From IMG/VR virus record IMGVR_UViG_3300023094_000005, positions 1-41,831 of that record: a DNA stretch of 41,831 nt. One strand, given 5' to 3'. Source of the DNA: a virus. Within the stretch, counting starts at the first letter, position 1; each line of letters starts with the position of its first letter. The position numbers were made by a program, and so were the translations under genes. The notes under the pieces are model-generated. The model did no database searches and was not told where the DNA came from. It worked only from the letters and a program-made list of their open reading frames with translations. Of this stretch, positions 33,572-40,454 are shown one piece after another.

Positions 33572-33765
33572 TGAGTTTGCACGTATTCTTAATCGGGCTT
33601 GCATGTTTCATTGGTTGGTTCGTGTGGCTTCCGGCCATGTTTGAGTGTAGCGGAAGCGGGTCTTGGAATTACCATGGGGAAGTGACGTGGGCCAAGGTCA
33701 GCGGATGGGCGACCTTTCTTTGCTTTTTCGGTGGCCTGATTTTGTATTTCGTCGCGCACGCTTGA
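33571..33765 (+). CDS. Small two-span membrane protein
   Basis: A 64-residue protein (ATG 33571) with hydrophobic segments at about 3-22 and 43-62. It is the last gene before a strong terminator. Unknown function; possibly an early membrane protein with a role in exclusion. Confidence 0.63.
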   Translation: MSLHVFLIGLACFIGWFVWLPAMFECSGSGSWNYHGEVTWAKVSGWATFLCFFGGLILYFVAHA

Positions 33766-33832
33766 CACCCTATAAAAACAAATACACACTACCCCTGCCA
33801 ATTCCCCTCGTTGGCGTGTAAGCGTATCAAAG

Positions 33833-33862
33833 CCCGTCACTCTCCCCGGTGATGGGTTTTTT
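33833..33862 (+). terminator. Rho-independent terminator of the replication operon
   Basis: An 8-bp stem (CCCGTCAC 33833-33840 with GTGATGGG 33849-33856, one G-T pair), an 8-base loop and six T residues (33857-33862). Confidence 0.88.
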
Positions 33863-33863
33863 C

Positions 33864-33892
33864 TTGCCTGTGGCGTGATTTTGGGGTAAAGT
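33864..33892 (+). promoter_or_regulatory. Promoter directly after the terminator
   Basis: TTGCCT (33864-33869) and TAAAGT (33887-33892) with a 17-base spacer. Each box matches four of six consensus bases. The predicted start site at about 33899-33901 coincides with the first base of the long stem of the structured region. Confidence 0.5.
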
Positions 33893-33898
33893 TTCCGT

Positions 33899-34048
33899 GT
33901 TGAGAACTTGGCCGGTAAGAACGGATCGGGACACGTAGGAAACTACGGGGTGGTAAAGCGCGGACGGTACGTGCGGGTTCTCACATCAGTTTCGCCAGCA
34001 ATGGCGTCCGGCAAGATGCAGATCGCGGTTCGATTCCGCGTGAATGCG
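33899..34048 (+). ncRNA. Putative structured non-coding RNA
   Basis: No credible gene lies between 33863 and 34158. This part contains a 7-bp closing stem (TGAGAAC 33901-33907 with GTTCTCA 33977-33983) around a 5-bp GAAA tetraloop hairpin (33934-33947). It is followed by a perfect 5-bp GCAA tetraloop hairpin (33993-34006) and a 5-bp stem with the loop TTCGATT (34024-34040), the form of a tRNA T-arm. The fold of 33901-33983 is cloverleaf-like. It does not complete a tRNA, because acceptor strands do not pair. The 3' end is unknown; from 34049 to 34158 there is a palindrome GGTGGCCACC (34079-34088) and a D-arm-like hairpin (34127-34141). Confidence 0.45.
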
Positions 34049-34158
34049 GAAATAAGCAAACATAATAAAACGCTCACTGGTGGCCACCTTGCGCGGAATA
34101 AAAGTAGGCTGAAATCCGAGCTAATAGCTTAGTGGAAAAGCGGCATCGCTCCCAACAC

Positions 34159-34178
34159 AAAAAAGAACCGCGCCGGTT
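34159..34178 (-). terminator. Rho-independent terminator of leftward operon 2
   Basis: On the minus strand a hairpin AACCG-GCG-CGGTT (34178-34166) is followed by C and six T residues (34164-34159). It ends transcription coming from 35901 to 34219. Confidence 0.82.
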
Positions 34179-34218
34179 AAAGCGCAGTCCCTAAAGCTTC
34201 TCAAAACAATCGGCAAGA

Positions 34219-34407
34219 TTAAGCGTTCAACAAACTAAGCCATAACCATACCAGTCCAAACACCCCTAGACAGGCCATAGAGAGGGCTACAGTGCCAAAA
34301 GGCGTGAGCCGCACACATCCCTTCGTAACCGAGAATCCGGCTTCTCTACCGCTTGCTGAGCTTGATTGACGATGGTATCTGGTAAGCCAATGGGTGTCGT
34401 TGTTCAT
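34219..34407 (-). CDS. Small single-span membrane protein
   Basis: A 62-residue protein with a basic N-terminal half and one C-terminal hydrophobic segment (about 38-60). It overlaps the upstream gene by ATGA. Last gene of leftward operon 2. Confidence 0.62.
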   Translation of the reverse strand: MNNDTHWLTRYHRQSSSASGREAGFSVTKGCVRLTPFGTVALSMACLGVFGLVWLWLSLLNA

Positions 34408-34595
34408 GATGTGGCTCCCGTGGCCTTGGCGATTAACTCGCGGGCTGCAATCAGGGCCGGATCGCTGTCTTCCATCCGCTCTACGGAATCACACTCGCCA
34501 CCTAGATCTACAATTCTGTCCCTACCGGCCTCCATGGTTCTGACGTATGCGCGATACAGGGCCTTCATGCCGTCCAAAAGTTCTTTCGTTTCCAT
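34404..34595 (-). CDS. Small hypothetical protein
   Basis: A 63-residue helical acidic protein starting at ATG 34595 with a purine-rich ribosome site (AAGAGAG). An earlier in-frame ATG at 34676 would give ATGA with the previous gene but adds 27 residues of unlikely composition and has no good ribosome site. The 77-base gap in the preferred model has nothing else in it. Confidence 0.58.
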   Translation of the reverse strand: METKELLDGMKALYRAYVRTMEAGRDRIVDLGGECDSVERMEDSDPALIAARELIAKATGATS

Positions 34596-34672
34596 TTTCT
34601 CTCTTTCTCTACAAAAACAATGAAGTGTGTTATAGTGGTCGTGTAAGCTGTTTTGAGTCTCGTCGGTGTGTT

Positions 34673-34936
34673 TCATGAGGCAATCCCAAGGTCATTGTAT
34701 GCCTTTAGGAATTGTTCGCGCTCAGATCGGCAATGAGCCTCAAGTGCCCGTTGCGCTGTGTAATGGGCTTTTTCAAGAGTGCTAAAGTTTGTCATGATCC
34801 TTTTGCATTCCTCCCAAGTGCATTTGACGCGGACGTTATGGCGAGCATCAAAGTTCACCTCTCCGTCGCGCCAGAAGCCATCTGTGGCTATAATCCAAAC
34901 CTCTTCTTTGTTGGGATCGTATGGTTTAATGTCCAT
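34673..34936 (-). CDS. Hypothetical protein
   Basis: An 87-residue protein starting at ATG 34936, behind AGGGGGATAGG. The middle (WRDGEVNFDARHNVRVKCTWEECKRIMTNFSTLEKAHYTAQRALEAH) is charged and helical. The upstream extension in the same frame is an overlap with the preceding gene and is not used. Confidence 0.6.
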   Translation of the reverse strand: MDIKPYDPNKEEVWIIATDGFWRDGEVNFDARHNVRVKCTWEECKRIMTNFSTLEKAHYTAQRALEAHCRSEREQFLKAYNDLGIAS

Positions 34937-34937
34937 C

Positions 34938-35444
34938 CTATCCCCCTGTACGAAGAGCGGCGCGGGCAAGCCAGTTCGCCTTGGCTTCTTCAATAGTTTC
35001 TTCGGCAAAGTTAAATGGCCTATTGGCCTCGATGCGTTCGCTCTGGAAACCGATGGCTTCATACATTTCAGCCATGGCGGCACTTTGCTTCTTACCGCGA
35101 TCAAGCGTGACGATGCCAGTTTCAACAGCGTAACGAAGATGGTCGTTTTCCTCCCTAAGCCTCTCGACTTCCTGTTTAAGGTTGTCACGTTCGGTGGCTG
35201 TTTCGGGAGCAGCGGCGACTAACTGCATGCGCCTCATGCCAACTTCGTCCCAATAGCGTCCGTCGCCGTCTGGATTTTCCATCGTGACGTTATCGGCATT
35301 GAAAGTATCGCAGATTGCCTTTCCTGCCTCGTCATATACGGCGGCATAATGGTCTCGAGTGCCGTTGACGTTGCACTCCACCCAATCTGAGTGCCACTTA
35401 ACCCCGTGATACCAAGGCTCTTCCGTATTTGTTTCGTTTGCCAT
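34938..35444 (-). CDS. Phage early protein with coiled coil (Ead/Ea22-like layout)
   Basis: A 168-residue protein with a Trp-rich N-terminus and a segment AAAPETATERDNLKQEVERLREEN (about 77-100), which matches the layout of Ea22/Ead-type phage proteins, where an 'AA.PE' joint leads into a coiled coil. Function unknown. Confidence 0.63.
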   Translation of the reverse strand: MANETNTEEPWYHGVKWHSDWVECNVNGTRDHYAAVYDEAGKAICDTFNADNVTMENPDGDGRYWDEVGMRRMQLVAAAPETATERDNLKQEVERLREENDHLRYAVETGIVTLDRGKKQSAAMAEMYEAIGFQSERIEANRPFNFAEETIEEAKANWLARAALRTGG

Positions 35445-35456
35445 GGGTGAAAATCC

Positions 35457-35762
35457 TTAAAAGTTGACGAGTTCAGCGGCTTCACGAAGCTTGGCGACGA
35501 CTTGTGCTTGGGTGTGAGTGTCGTTGAATTCAGCGACATCCCCACAAACCCGCGCAAGCGTATCTTCGGCACTAAACAGGACGTCCAATTGACCTTGCGC
35601 CGCCATGTCAATGGCTCCGAAAGCGCACCAGCAGCACGCTTCGGAAGACTTAGGATCAACGGACAATCCGTCTGCGTCTCTGGCGTAAAACTCTTTTGAG
35701 TGGCGGCCCTCTGGCTCTATCAGGTTGGCGGCCTCTAAGAGAACTTGCTTTGCAGTTTTCAT
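35457..35762 (-). CDS. DUF6197-like protein
   Basis: A 101-residue protein with the pattern of the DUF6197 family: LLEAANLIEPEGRHSKEFYARDADGLS, then CCWCAFGAIDMAA, and FNDTHTQAQVVAKLREA. The family is widespread in phages and of unknown function. Confidence 0.68.
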   Translation of the reverse strand: MKTAKQVLLEAANLIEPEGRHSKEFYARDADGLSVDPKSSEACCWCAFGAIDMAAQGQLDVLFSAEDTLARVCGDVAEFNDTHTQAQVVAKLREAAELVNF

Positions 35763-35790
35763 AGTCGTGTCCTTTCAGGAACGGGAGGGG

Positions 35791-35901
35791 TTAAAACAGG
35801 TTACAGATGGAACAAACAACACCCGCAAACCCCAAACAAGCTAAACCACTAAGGGTTAGGTGAGCGTAGGCGGCGATCTTGTCTTTGAGTGTGGGGGTCA
35901 T
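35791..35901 (-). CDS. 36-residue membrane peptide, first gene of leftward operon 2
   Basis: A short gene with an AAGGAG ribosome site in the shared leader ATCAGCAAGGAG. One hydrophobic segment (about 15-35) with two Cys (CSIC). It is the first gene after the promoter at 35929-35957, in the same position as 27941 in operon 1. Confidence 0.62.
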   Translation of the reverse strand: MTPTLKDKIAAYAHLTLSGLACLGFAGVVCSICNLF

Positions 35902-35928
35902 TGAGCGTCTCCTTGCTGATGTTGTCCC

Positions 35929-35957
35929 AAGCTACCACCGTTAAACGATGGTGTAAA
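35929..35957 (-). promoter_or_regulatory. Promoter with operator in the spacer, leftward operon 2
   Basis: On the minus strand TTTACA (35957-35952) and TAGCTT (35934-35929) with a 17-base spacer. The spacer is filled by the near-perfect 19-base inverted repeat ACCACCGTTAAACGATGGT (35934-35952). A repressor there would block the polymerase. Confidence 0.6.
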
Positions 35958-35994
35958 CAGAAAAGACGGGCGTTAAAAGAATTATTTTCGTCGC

Positions 35995-36023
35995 TTGACG
36001 CGGCGATAGCTGCAATCTATGCT
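35995..36023 (+). promoter_or_regulatory. Promoter for repressor 2
   Basis: TTGACG (35995-36000), a 17-base spacer and TATGCT (36018-36023). It points away from leftward operon 2 and gives a leader of about 20 bases before the repressor start. Confidence 0.68.
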
Positions 36024-36051
36024 GTCTAGGTAGTCGAAAAAGGATTTTGCC

Positions 36052-36273
36052 ATGACAGATGAAGATATTGACCGCCATATTGGCAAGCGTATGCGCAGCA
36101 TCCGTCGCGGCGCTGACATTCGCCAGTCCGAGATTGCCGCAGCGCTGGGAATTAGCGAGTCACAAGTTCAGCGTTACGAACGCGGCACTAACAGCATTAG
36201 CGTTCCAAAGCTTTTCAAGGTGGCGGCGGAGCTAAAGGTTCCTCTGGTCAGCCTTTTTGATGGCCTTTTGTAG
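36052..36273 (+). CDS. Cro/CI-type (XRE) repressor 2
   Basis: A 73-residue HTH protein (RSIRRGADIRQSEIAAALGISESQVQRYERGTNSISVPKLFKVAAEL). Its ends match repressor 1 (MTDEDIDRHIGKRMR and LFDGLL against MTDEEIDKHVGDRLR and FFDGLA). The recognition helix differs (ISESQVQRYERG against ISFQQLGKYERG), so the two probably bind different operators. AAAGGA ribosome site. Confidence 0.86.
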   Translation: MTDEDIDRHIGKRMRSIRRGADIRQSEIAAALGISESQVQRYERGTNSISVPKLFKVAAELKVPLVSLFDGLL

Positions 36274-36322
36274 GTCTGAGCGATCAAACGTACAGCATAA
36301 CCCACAGGATGGGATAAGATAA

Positions 36323-36514
36323 ATGAGTGGCATAAGGAGATTGCCCCCAGGGGGCCGCATGGTGTCTTTGCCTGAATTGAGTTCTATAATTCGAGCAAAT
36401 CAAGATTGCGACATAGTTATTTCTATGGAAAGCGGGAAGCCACTTTTTACTTTTATAGGTCGTGGCCATAACCCACATAAGGAGAGAGAAGGTGACACCT
36501 TTAGGGGCGCTTGA
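36323..36514 (+). CDS. Small hypothetical protein
   Basis: A 63-residue protein whose end overlaps the next start by 23 bases. The middle (DIVISMESGKPLFTFIGRG) is a plausible beta hairpin. The ribosome site is poor, so the call is tentative. Confidence 0.45.
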   Translation: MSGIRRLPPGGRMVSLPELSSIIRANQDCDIVISMESGKPLFTFIGRGHNPHKEREGDTFRGA

Positions 36515-36776
36515 CTTAAAATTCCACTGCGGCGATCTGGACCGCGATTTGACCATCCGTGACTATCTCAAGGAATTGCTGGAAACTCTTTTCCGAGAAA
36601 CTGAGGGCTTTAGCGGTAAACGTCCTTTTGGCAATTCCGGTTGGGATTACGATCTCGCCAAGCCCCTCATTGAGGTTGGCTGCATAGCCGGAAGGATTGA
36701 TGAGTACGGGTATGCGGAAGAATTTGACGAGGCCGTTTACACCGCCTTCGTTTATTCAATGATCCGCGCCCTGTAA
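36492..36776 (+). CDS. Short paralogue of the 23859-24446 protein
   Basis: A 94-residue protein beginning with GTG at 36492, behind AAGGAG. It is nearly the same as the C-terminal 93 residues of the minus-strand protein at 23859-24446 (differences are scattered, such as VGCIAGRI for AGCVAGKV), with many silent base changes. The start falls at the same Met-Thr-Pro-Leu that lies inside the long copy. The two copies are in opposite directions. Confidence 0.75.
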   Translation: MTPLGALDLKFHCGDLDRDLTIRDYLKELLETLFRETEGFSGKRPFGNSGWDYDLAKPLIEVGCIAGRIDEYGYAEEFDEAVYTAFVYSMIRAL

Positions 36777-36787
36777 GGCCCCAACCC

Positions 36788-37012
36788 TTGCAAACACACA
36801 TAGACCGTTATAGAGTGGAGAGGTGCGGGGGCCTGCCTCTGACCGCATTAGCAATGTCGGGCGCGCCTGCTGAAAAGATTGCAGGCAGTGGCATTAAGCG
36901 GATTTAACAGACCGAAGTGAAAAGCAACGGCCCGCACATACTCCCATCGCCAAGCCTCTTGTCTTTCCCAGCCCAACAAGATAACATCCAATCATCAGCA
37001 GGAGGCTAAGAC
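36788..37012 (+). promoter_or_regulatory. Late-operon promoter candidate and structured leader
   Basis: TTGCAA (36788-36793) and TATAGA (36809-36814) form a weak promoter (15-base spacer). Downstream, GCCTGC occurs twice (36831-36836 and 36865-36870) and either copy can pair with the single GCAGGC (36881-36886), so two alternative hairpins exclude each other. No gene that I can support lies between 36777 and 37012. Confidence 0.45.
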
Positions 37013-37183
37013 ATGACCGGACCATACGTTTTGTTCATGTCGCCAGCAGCATATAAGGCATGTGTAGCTGAAATGGGTTCACATGAGGCAATTGAGGCTT
37101 GGTATCAATCCCATTACGGCGTCAAGACGGAAGTCAGGGTAACGCGACCAATTCCCGTAGGCCCATCGCACAAAGGCATTTAG
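37013..37183 (+). CDS. 56-residue hypothetical protein, first gene of the late operon
   Basis: A short gene with a very good ribosome site AGGAGG. It carries the shared leader ATCAGCAGGAGG. The C-terminal half is basic (VKTEVRVTRPIPVGPSHKGI). It is followed one base later by the next gene. Unknown function. Confidence 0.62.
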   Translation: MTGPYVLFMSPAAYKACVAEMGSHEAIEAWYQSHYGVKTEVRVTRPIPVGPSHKGI

Positions 37184-37184
37184 C

Positions 37185-37418
37185 ATGAGTTCCCCCAGTC
37201 ACAAATCAGCATCACGTATTAACGCAGCATGGGCCGCTAACAAGGCGACCATCAACAGCGTGAAGATTCCATCAGGCCCTATTATCGAAGGTGCCTCTAT
37301 TGATCCTTACGCGGGCAGCTTTGACGTAAAGTTTCGCACACCACAGCAAACATCAACAGCGGCCCTGACTACTCCACTGTATCAAAGGCTCCTGACAAGA
37401 GAGCGGCAGGCGGATTGA
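37185..37418 (+). CDS. Small hypothetical protein
   Basis: A 77-residue Ser/Ala/Thr-rich protein. It overlaps the next start by TGATG. No family is recognised. It belongs to a run of small genes ahead of the terminase. Confidence 0.6.
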   Translation: MSSPSHKSASRINAAWAANKATINSVKIPSGPIIEGASIDPYAGSFDVKFRTPQQTSTAALTTPLYQRLLTRERQAD

Positions 37419-37741
37419 TGTCCGATTTCCACACGAATGAATTTGCTTCTCATGAGGCCTATGTAGTCCTTATACAGGATAAGTCGCTAACCTGCCCCGC
37501 ATATCTTGCACAAGTGGATGGTTTGTTTCCGCGTTACAACGCCTTCAACCACAAGCAAACGCTTTTCATCAGTGAGCGACAAGCTAGGGCAGCTATCAAA
37601 TCATTCATTGGTAGCGATACGGAGAACTTGCCAGAGATCGGCAAGAAGCCAACGCCAAAATGGCGGTTCCAAATCCTAAAGGTTGCGCCCAGTGTAGGTG
37701 GTTGGGAATATTCAAGCCAAGAGCGAGCAGATGTCCATTAA
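37418..37741 (+). CDS. Hypothetical protein
   Basis: A 107-residue protein (ATG 37418). Mixed alpha/beta with FISERQARAAIKSFIGSDTE in the middle. No family is recognised. Confidence 0.62.
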   Translation: MSDFHTNEFASHEAYVVLIQDKSLTCPAYLAQVDGLFPRYNAFNHKQTLFISERQARAAIKSFIGSDTENLPEIGKKPTPKWRFQILKVAPSVGGWEYSSQERADVH

Positions 37742-37913
37742 GTTATCACCAGATGGCGAGCGTGAGGTGTCAAATATAATGGCCTCCTTTTGCCGTGAGC
37801 AGATAGGGCTTATAGCCGCAAAGCCAGCGCCGCACAAACTAGGTGCATGGCTCAAGAAAAAGCGCATAGAGCAGTTTGCGCGATGGGTGGCTCAATACGA
37901 AGAGAAGCTTTAA
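37731..37913 (+). CDS. Small basic hypothetical protein
   Basis: A 60-residue helical basic protein (ATG 37731) overlapping the previous gene by 11 bases and the terminase small subunit by TAATG. Unknown function. Confidence 0.58.
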   Translation: MSIKLSPDGEREVSNIMASFCREQIGLIAAKPAPHKLGAWLKKKRIEQFARWVAQYEEKL

Positions 37914-38311
37914 TGCCAGCCCTACACAACAACAGACACGAGCTTTTCGCACAGGGTATCTTTAAGGGACTTACCCAAGAACAGGCATATATCGAAGCTG
38001 GCTATTCGCCTAATGGCGCTAGAGGTGCCAGTACGAAAATTCTGCAAGCAGAAGCAAGCATAATGAACCGTGTTCACGAATTACAGGAGCGTAAGGCTAA
38101 TCGCGCTGTGTGGACTAAGGTAGATGTGCTAAACAAGCTTGCGGCGCTGCATGATCAATTCGCAGCTAACGAAGACCCTGCCAGCGGATCAGTTGCCCGC
38201 GCATCGCTAATGGACTACGCCAAGCTTGAGGGAATGATCATTGATAAATCCATTACAGCCGACACGACCATAGATGACCTTCTCAAGTCTATCGCAACAA
38301 CAAAAGATTGA
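37913..38311 (+). CDS. terS: Terminase small subunit
   Basis: A 132-residue protein with the layout of phage terminase small subunits: an N-terminal HTH-like unit (RHELFAQGIFKGLTQEQAYIEAGYSP... STKILQAEASIMNRVHELQER), a coiled region and an acidic tail. It recognises the packaging start (pac) on phage DNA and brings the large subunit. The ATG at 37913 shares TAATG with the gene before. Confidence 0.84.
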   Translation: MPALHNNRHELFAQGIFKGLTQEQAYIEAGYSPNGARGASTKILQAEASIMNRVHELQERKANRAVWTKVDVLNKLAALHDQFAANEDPASGSVARASLMDYAKLEGMIIDKSITADTTIDDLLKSIATTKD

Positions 38312-39839
38312 CGCGCTTCTCAAGCTCAAGCGCGACTTCCGCTTGCATGCCGAGACATGCCTAAAGCTAAAGGCCAAGGACGGTGCGTTAAAGCCGTTCA
38401 AGCTGAACCAAGTTCAAGATTATGTACATGACCGCCTAGAGCAGCAGAGATTAGAGACTGGCAAGGTTCGCGCCCTGATCCTCAAGGCCAGACAGCAGGG
38501 TATCAGCACCTATATCAGCGCTCGGTACTACAGTAAGGCGACAATGAACACGGGCCGCTCAGTCTTCATCCTCACGCATGAGGACAAGGCCACGCAAAAC
38601 CTGTTCGACATGGCCAAGCGCTACAACGACAACAACCCCATAGCGCCAAGCACCAAGAACGATAACGCCAAGGAACTATCCTTTGCTGCATTGGATAGCG
38701 GTTATGGCGTGGGCACGGCAGGCGCTAAGGCTGTGGGGCGGTCTAAGACTATCCAGATGCTACACGGCTCTGAGGCTGCATTCTGGCCTAATGCTGCAAG
38801 CCATTTCTCCGGCGTGGTTCAAGCTGTACCTGATTTGCCTGACACGGAGATTATCCTAGAGAGCACAGCTAATGGCGTCGGTGGTGAGTTTCACGAGCGC
38901 TGGCAAATGGCTGAGCGTGGAGAGGGTGATTACATCGCCATCTTCATTCCGTGGTTTTGGTCTGACGAGTATCAGCGTCCCGTGCCTGTGGATTTCCAGC
39001 CCAACCAAGAAGAGGCCGAGGAGCAAAGGCTTTACAATCTCAGCAATGAGCAATTGGTTTGGCGCAGGGCAAAGATTGCCGAGCTAAAAGACCCACTGTT
39101 GTTCAAGCAGGAATACCCGGCGACCGCTGCTGAGGCCTTCCAGATGACGGGCCATGATGGGTTTATCAAATCTCCCATCATCATGAGCGCCCGCAAGAAC
39201 AAGACTGATGGAATCGGTCCTTTGGTCATAGGGGCTGACCCTGCGCGCTTTGGTGACGATCTGTTTGCTCTGGCATGGCGCAGGGGGCGTAAGGTTGAGA
39301 AGGTCGAGAGCAAGCCCAAGACGGACGTTGTGGAGGGTGCTAACTGGCTTCGCATGATCATTGATAGCGATGCGCCCGACGCGGTGTTTATCGATGCTGG
39401 TGGTGTTGGTGGTGGCGTATACGACATGCTCAAGAATTGGGGCAAGCCGTACTCTGATATTGTGAGAGCAGTTAACTTTGGCGGCAAGCCTCACGCGCCA
39501 CAAACTGTCGGGACTGATGGCAGATATTTGCCAGGGCCAAGTAATCGACGTGCTGAGATGTGGTCAAATAGCCGCGATTGGCTTGAGGATGTCGCGGGTG
39601 TTGATATTCCAGACATGGATGTGTTACAAGCAGATGCTTGCGGGCCATCTTATCGTTACAACACCAATCAGGAACTTGTCTTGGAATCTAAAGAGGACAT
39701 GCGCAAACGTGGTGTGAAATCCCCCGACTATTGGGACGCGATAGCCCTAACGTTTGCTGAGCCGGTGAAGGTTCGCAATTCGCTCGCACAAGACCGCTAC
39801 GGCAAGAAACCGCAACGCAGATCGGCCTGGGCATCATGA
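38274..39839 (+). CDS. terL: Terminase large subunit
   Basis: A 521-residue packaging motor. Walker-A-like KARQQGIST (71-79), a Walker-B-like segment LHGSEAAFW (163-171), and ESTANG (196-201) as coupling motif. The nuclease domain shows GADPARFGDD (Asp322), VFIDAGG (Asp374) and YWDAIAL (Asp488). It cuts the concatemer and pumps DNA into the head. It overlaps the small subunit by 38 bases, an unusually long overlap here; a later TTG (38308) would remove most of it but lacks a ribosome site. Confidence 0.93.
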   Translation: MTFSSLSQQQKIDALLKLKRDFRLHAETCLKLKAKDGALKPFKLNQVQDYVHDRLEQQRLETGKVRALILKARQQGISTYISARYYSKATMNTGRSVFILTHEDKATQNLFDMAKRYNDNNPIAPSTKNDNAKELSFAALDSGYGVGTAGAKAVGRSKTIQMLHGSEAAFWPNAASHFSGVVQAVPDLPDTEIILESTANGVGGEFHERWQMAERGEGDYIAIFIPWFWSDEYQRPVPVDFQPNQEEAEEQRLYNLSNEQLVWRRAKIAELKDPLLFKQEYPATAAEAFQMTGHDGFIKSPIIMSARKNKTDGIGPLVIGADPARFGDDLFALAWRRGRKVEKVESKPKTDVVEGANWLRMIIDSDAPDAVFIDAGGVGGGVYDMLKNWGKPYSDIVRAVNFGGKPHAPQTVGTDGRYLPGPSNRRAEMWSNSRDWLEDVAGVDIPDMDVLQADACGPSYRYNTNQELVLESKEDMRKRGVKSPDYWDAIALTFAEPVKVRNSLAQDRYGKKPQRRSAWAS

Positions 39840-40003
39840 CAAAAGAAGAGATAGACCGATTGGTTGCTGAGCATATGAAGCCCACAGGCTGTGCTTGGTT
39901 GGATACATGGACCGGTCGCGCTGCGGCCCGTCGTCAATATTTGGAGGCATACAATGACCGGGAAACGCAAATACACACGACGCAACGAGGTCAAACCAAC
40001 TGA
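39836..40003 (+). CDS. 55-residue hypothetical protein
   Basis: A short gene starting with ATGA on the terminase stop, ending 50 bases inside the next gene. It is helical and basic. The coupled start supports it, and no family is recognised. Confidence 0.5.
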   Translation: MTKEEIDRLVAEHMKPTGCAWLDTWTGRAAARRQYLEAYNDRETQIHTTQRGQTN

Positions 40004-40454
40004 CCAAACGGCGACCACTGAGCACCAGGATTTTGAGGCCAAGATGGATGAGCCTCGTACAAAGGATGGCCCCCAGCCTTCTGAGGATAGCGCAAAGGCT
40101 CCTGAGCAGACCCGCCGTCGCTCTGGCGCTGACGACAAGCCCTATGTCAACGAAGAGACCGTACAGCCTGTTGAGAAGGTAACTAGTTCACTTGGTGAGC
40201 ATGAGGCAGTCGGTCTTGTTGAAGAGGCTATTTACGCCCACGACATGCAGGATGTCATGGTGCGCTTTGACACCTTGGGCCGTAAGTGGACGTTTCGACC
40301 GGACGTTGAACAAGGCCAGACGGTGTTTTACATTGAATGCGCCATTCCCTCGGTTACGGAGAGCTTGACTATTTCCAACTCACGCTTTGGGCTGGATGGT
40401 TCGCGTGATGAGGTCAAGTCGGCCATTGAGCAGCTTGACGAGGTGGTGCGGTGA
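39954..40454 (+). CDS. Hypothetical protein with acidic linker, between terminase and portal
   Basis: A 166-residue protein (ATG 39954 with GGAGG). Residues 1-75 are charged and disordered; the second half is a folded unit (LVEEAIYAHDMQDVMVRFDTLGRKWTF). It may assist packaging, but this is only from position. Confidence 0.66.
   Translation: MTGKRKYTRRNEVKPTDQTATTEHQDFEAKMDEPRTKDGPQPSEDSAKAPEQTRRRSGADDKPYVNEETVQPVEKVTSSLGEHEAVGLVEEAIYAHDMQDVMVRFDTLGRKWTFRPDVEQGQTVFYIECAIPSVTESLTISNSRFGLDGSRDEVKSAIEQLDEVVR

Noticed and set aside
33901-34060. Canonical tRNA or permuted tRNA
   Set aside because: A T-arm (34024-34040), a D-arm-like hairpin and a possible anticodon stem exist, but the strand after the T-arm (TGAATGC) has no fitting partner before the D-arm, and no CCA end is present.
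33908-34132. 74-residue open frame starting with TTG
   Set aside because: No ribosome site, unlikely composition, and it lies across the structured hairpins.
33901-34158. Permuted tmRNA, as in alphaproteobacteria
   Set aside because: The order of parts would fit, but the conserved tmRNA 5' segment, tag reading frame and end sequence are missing.
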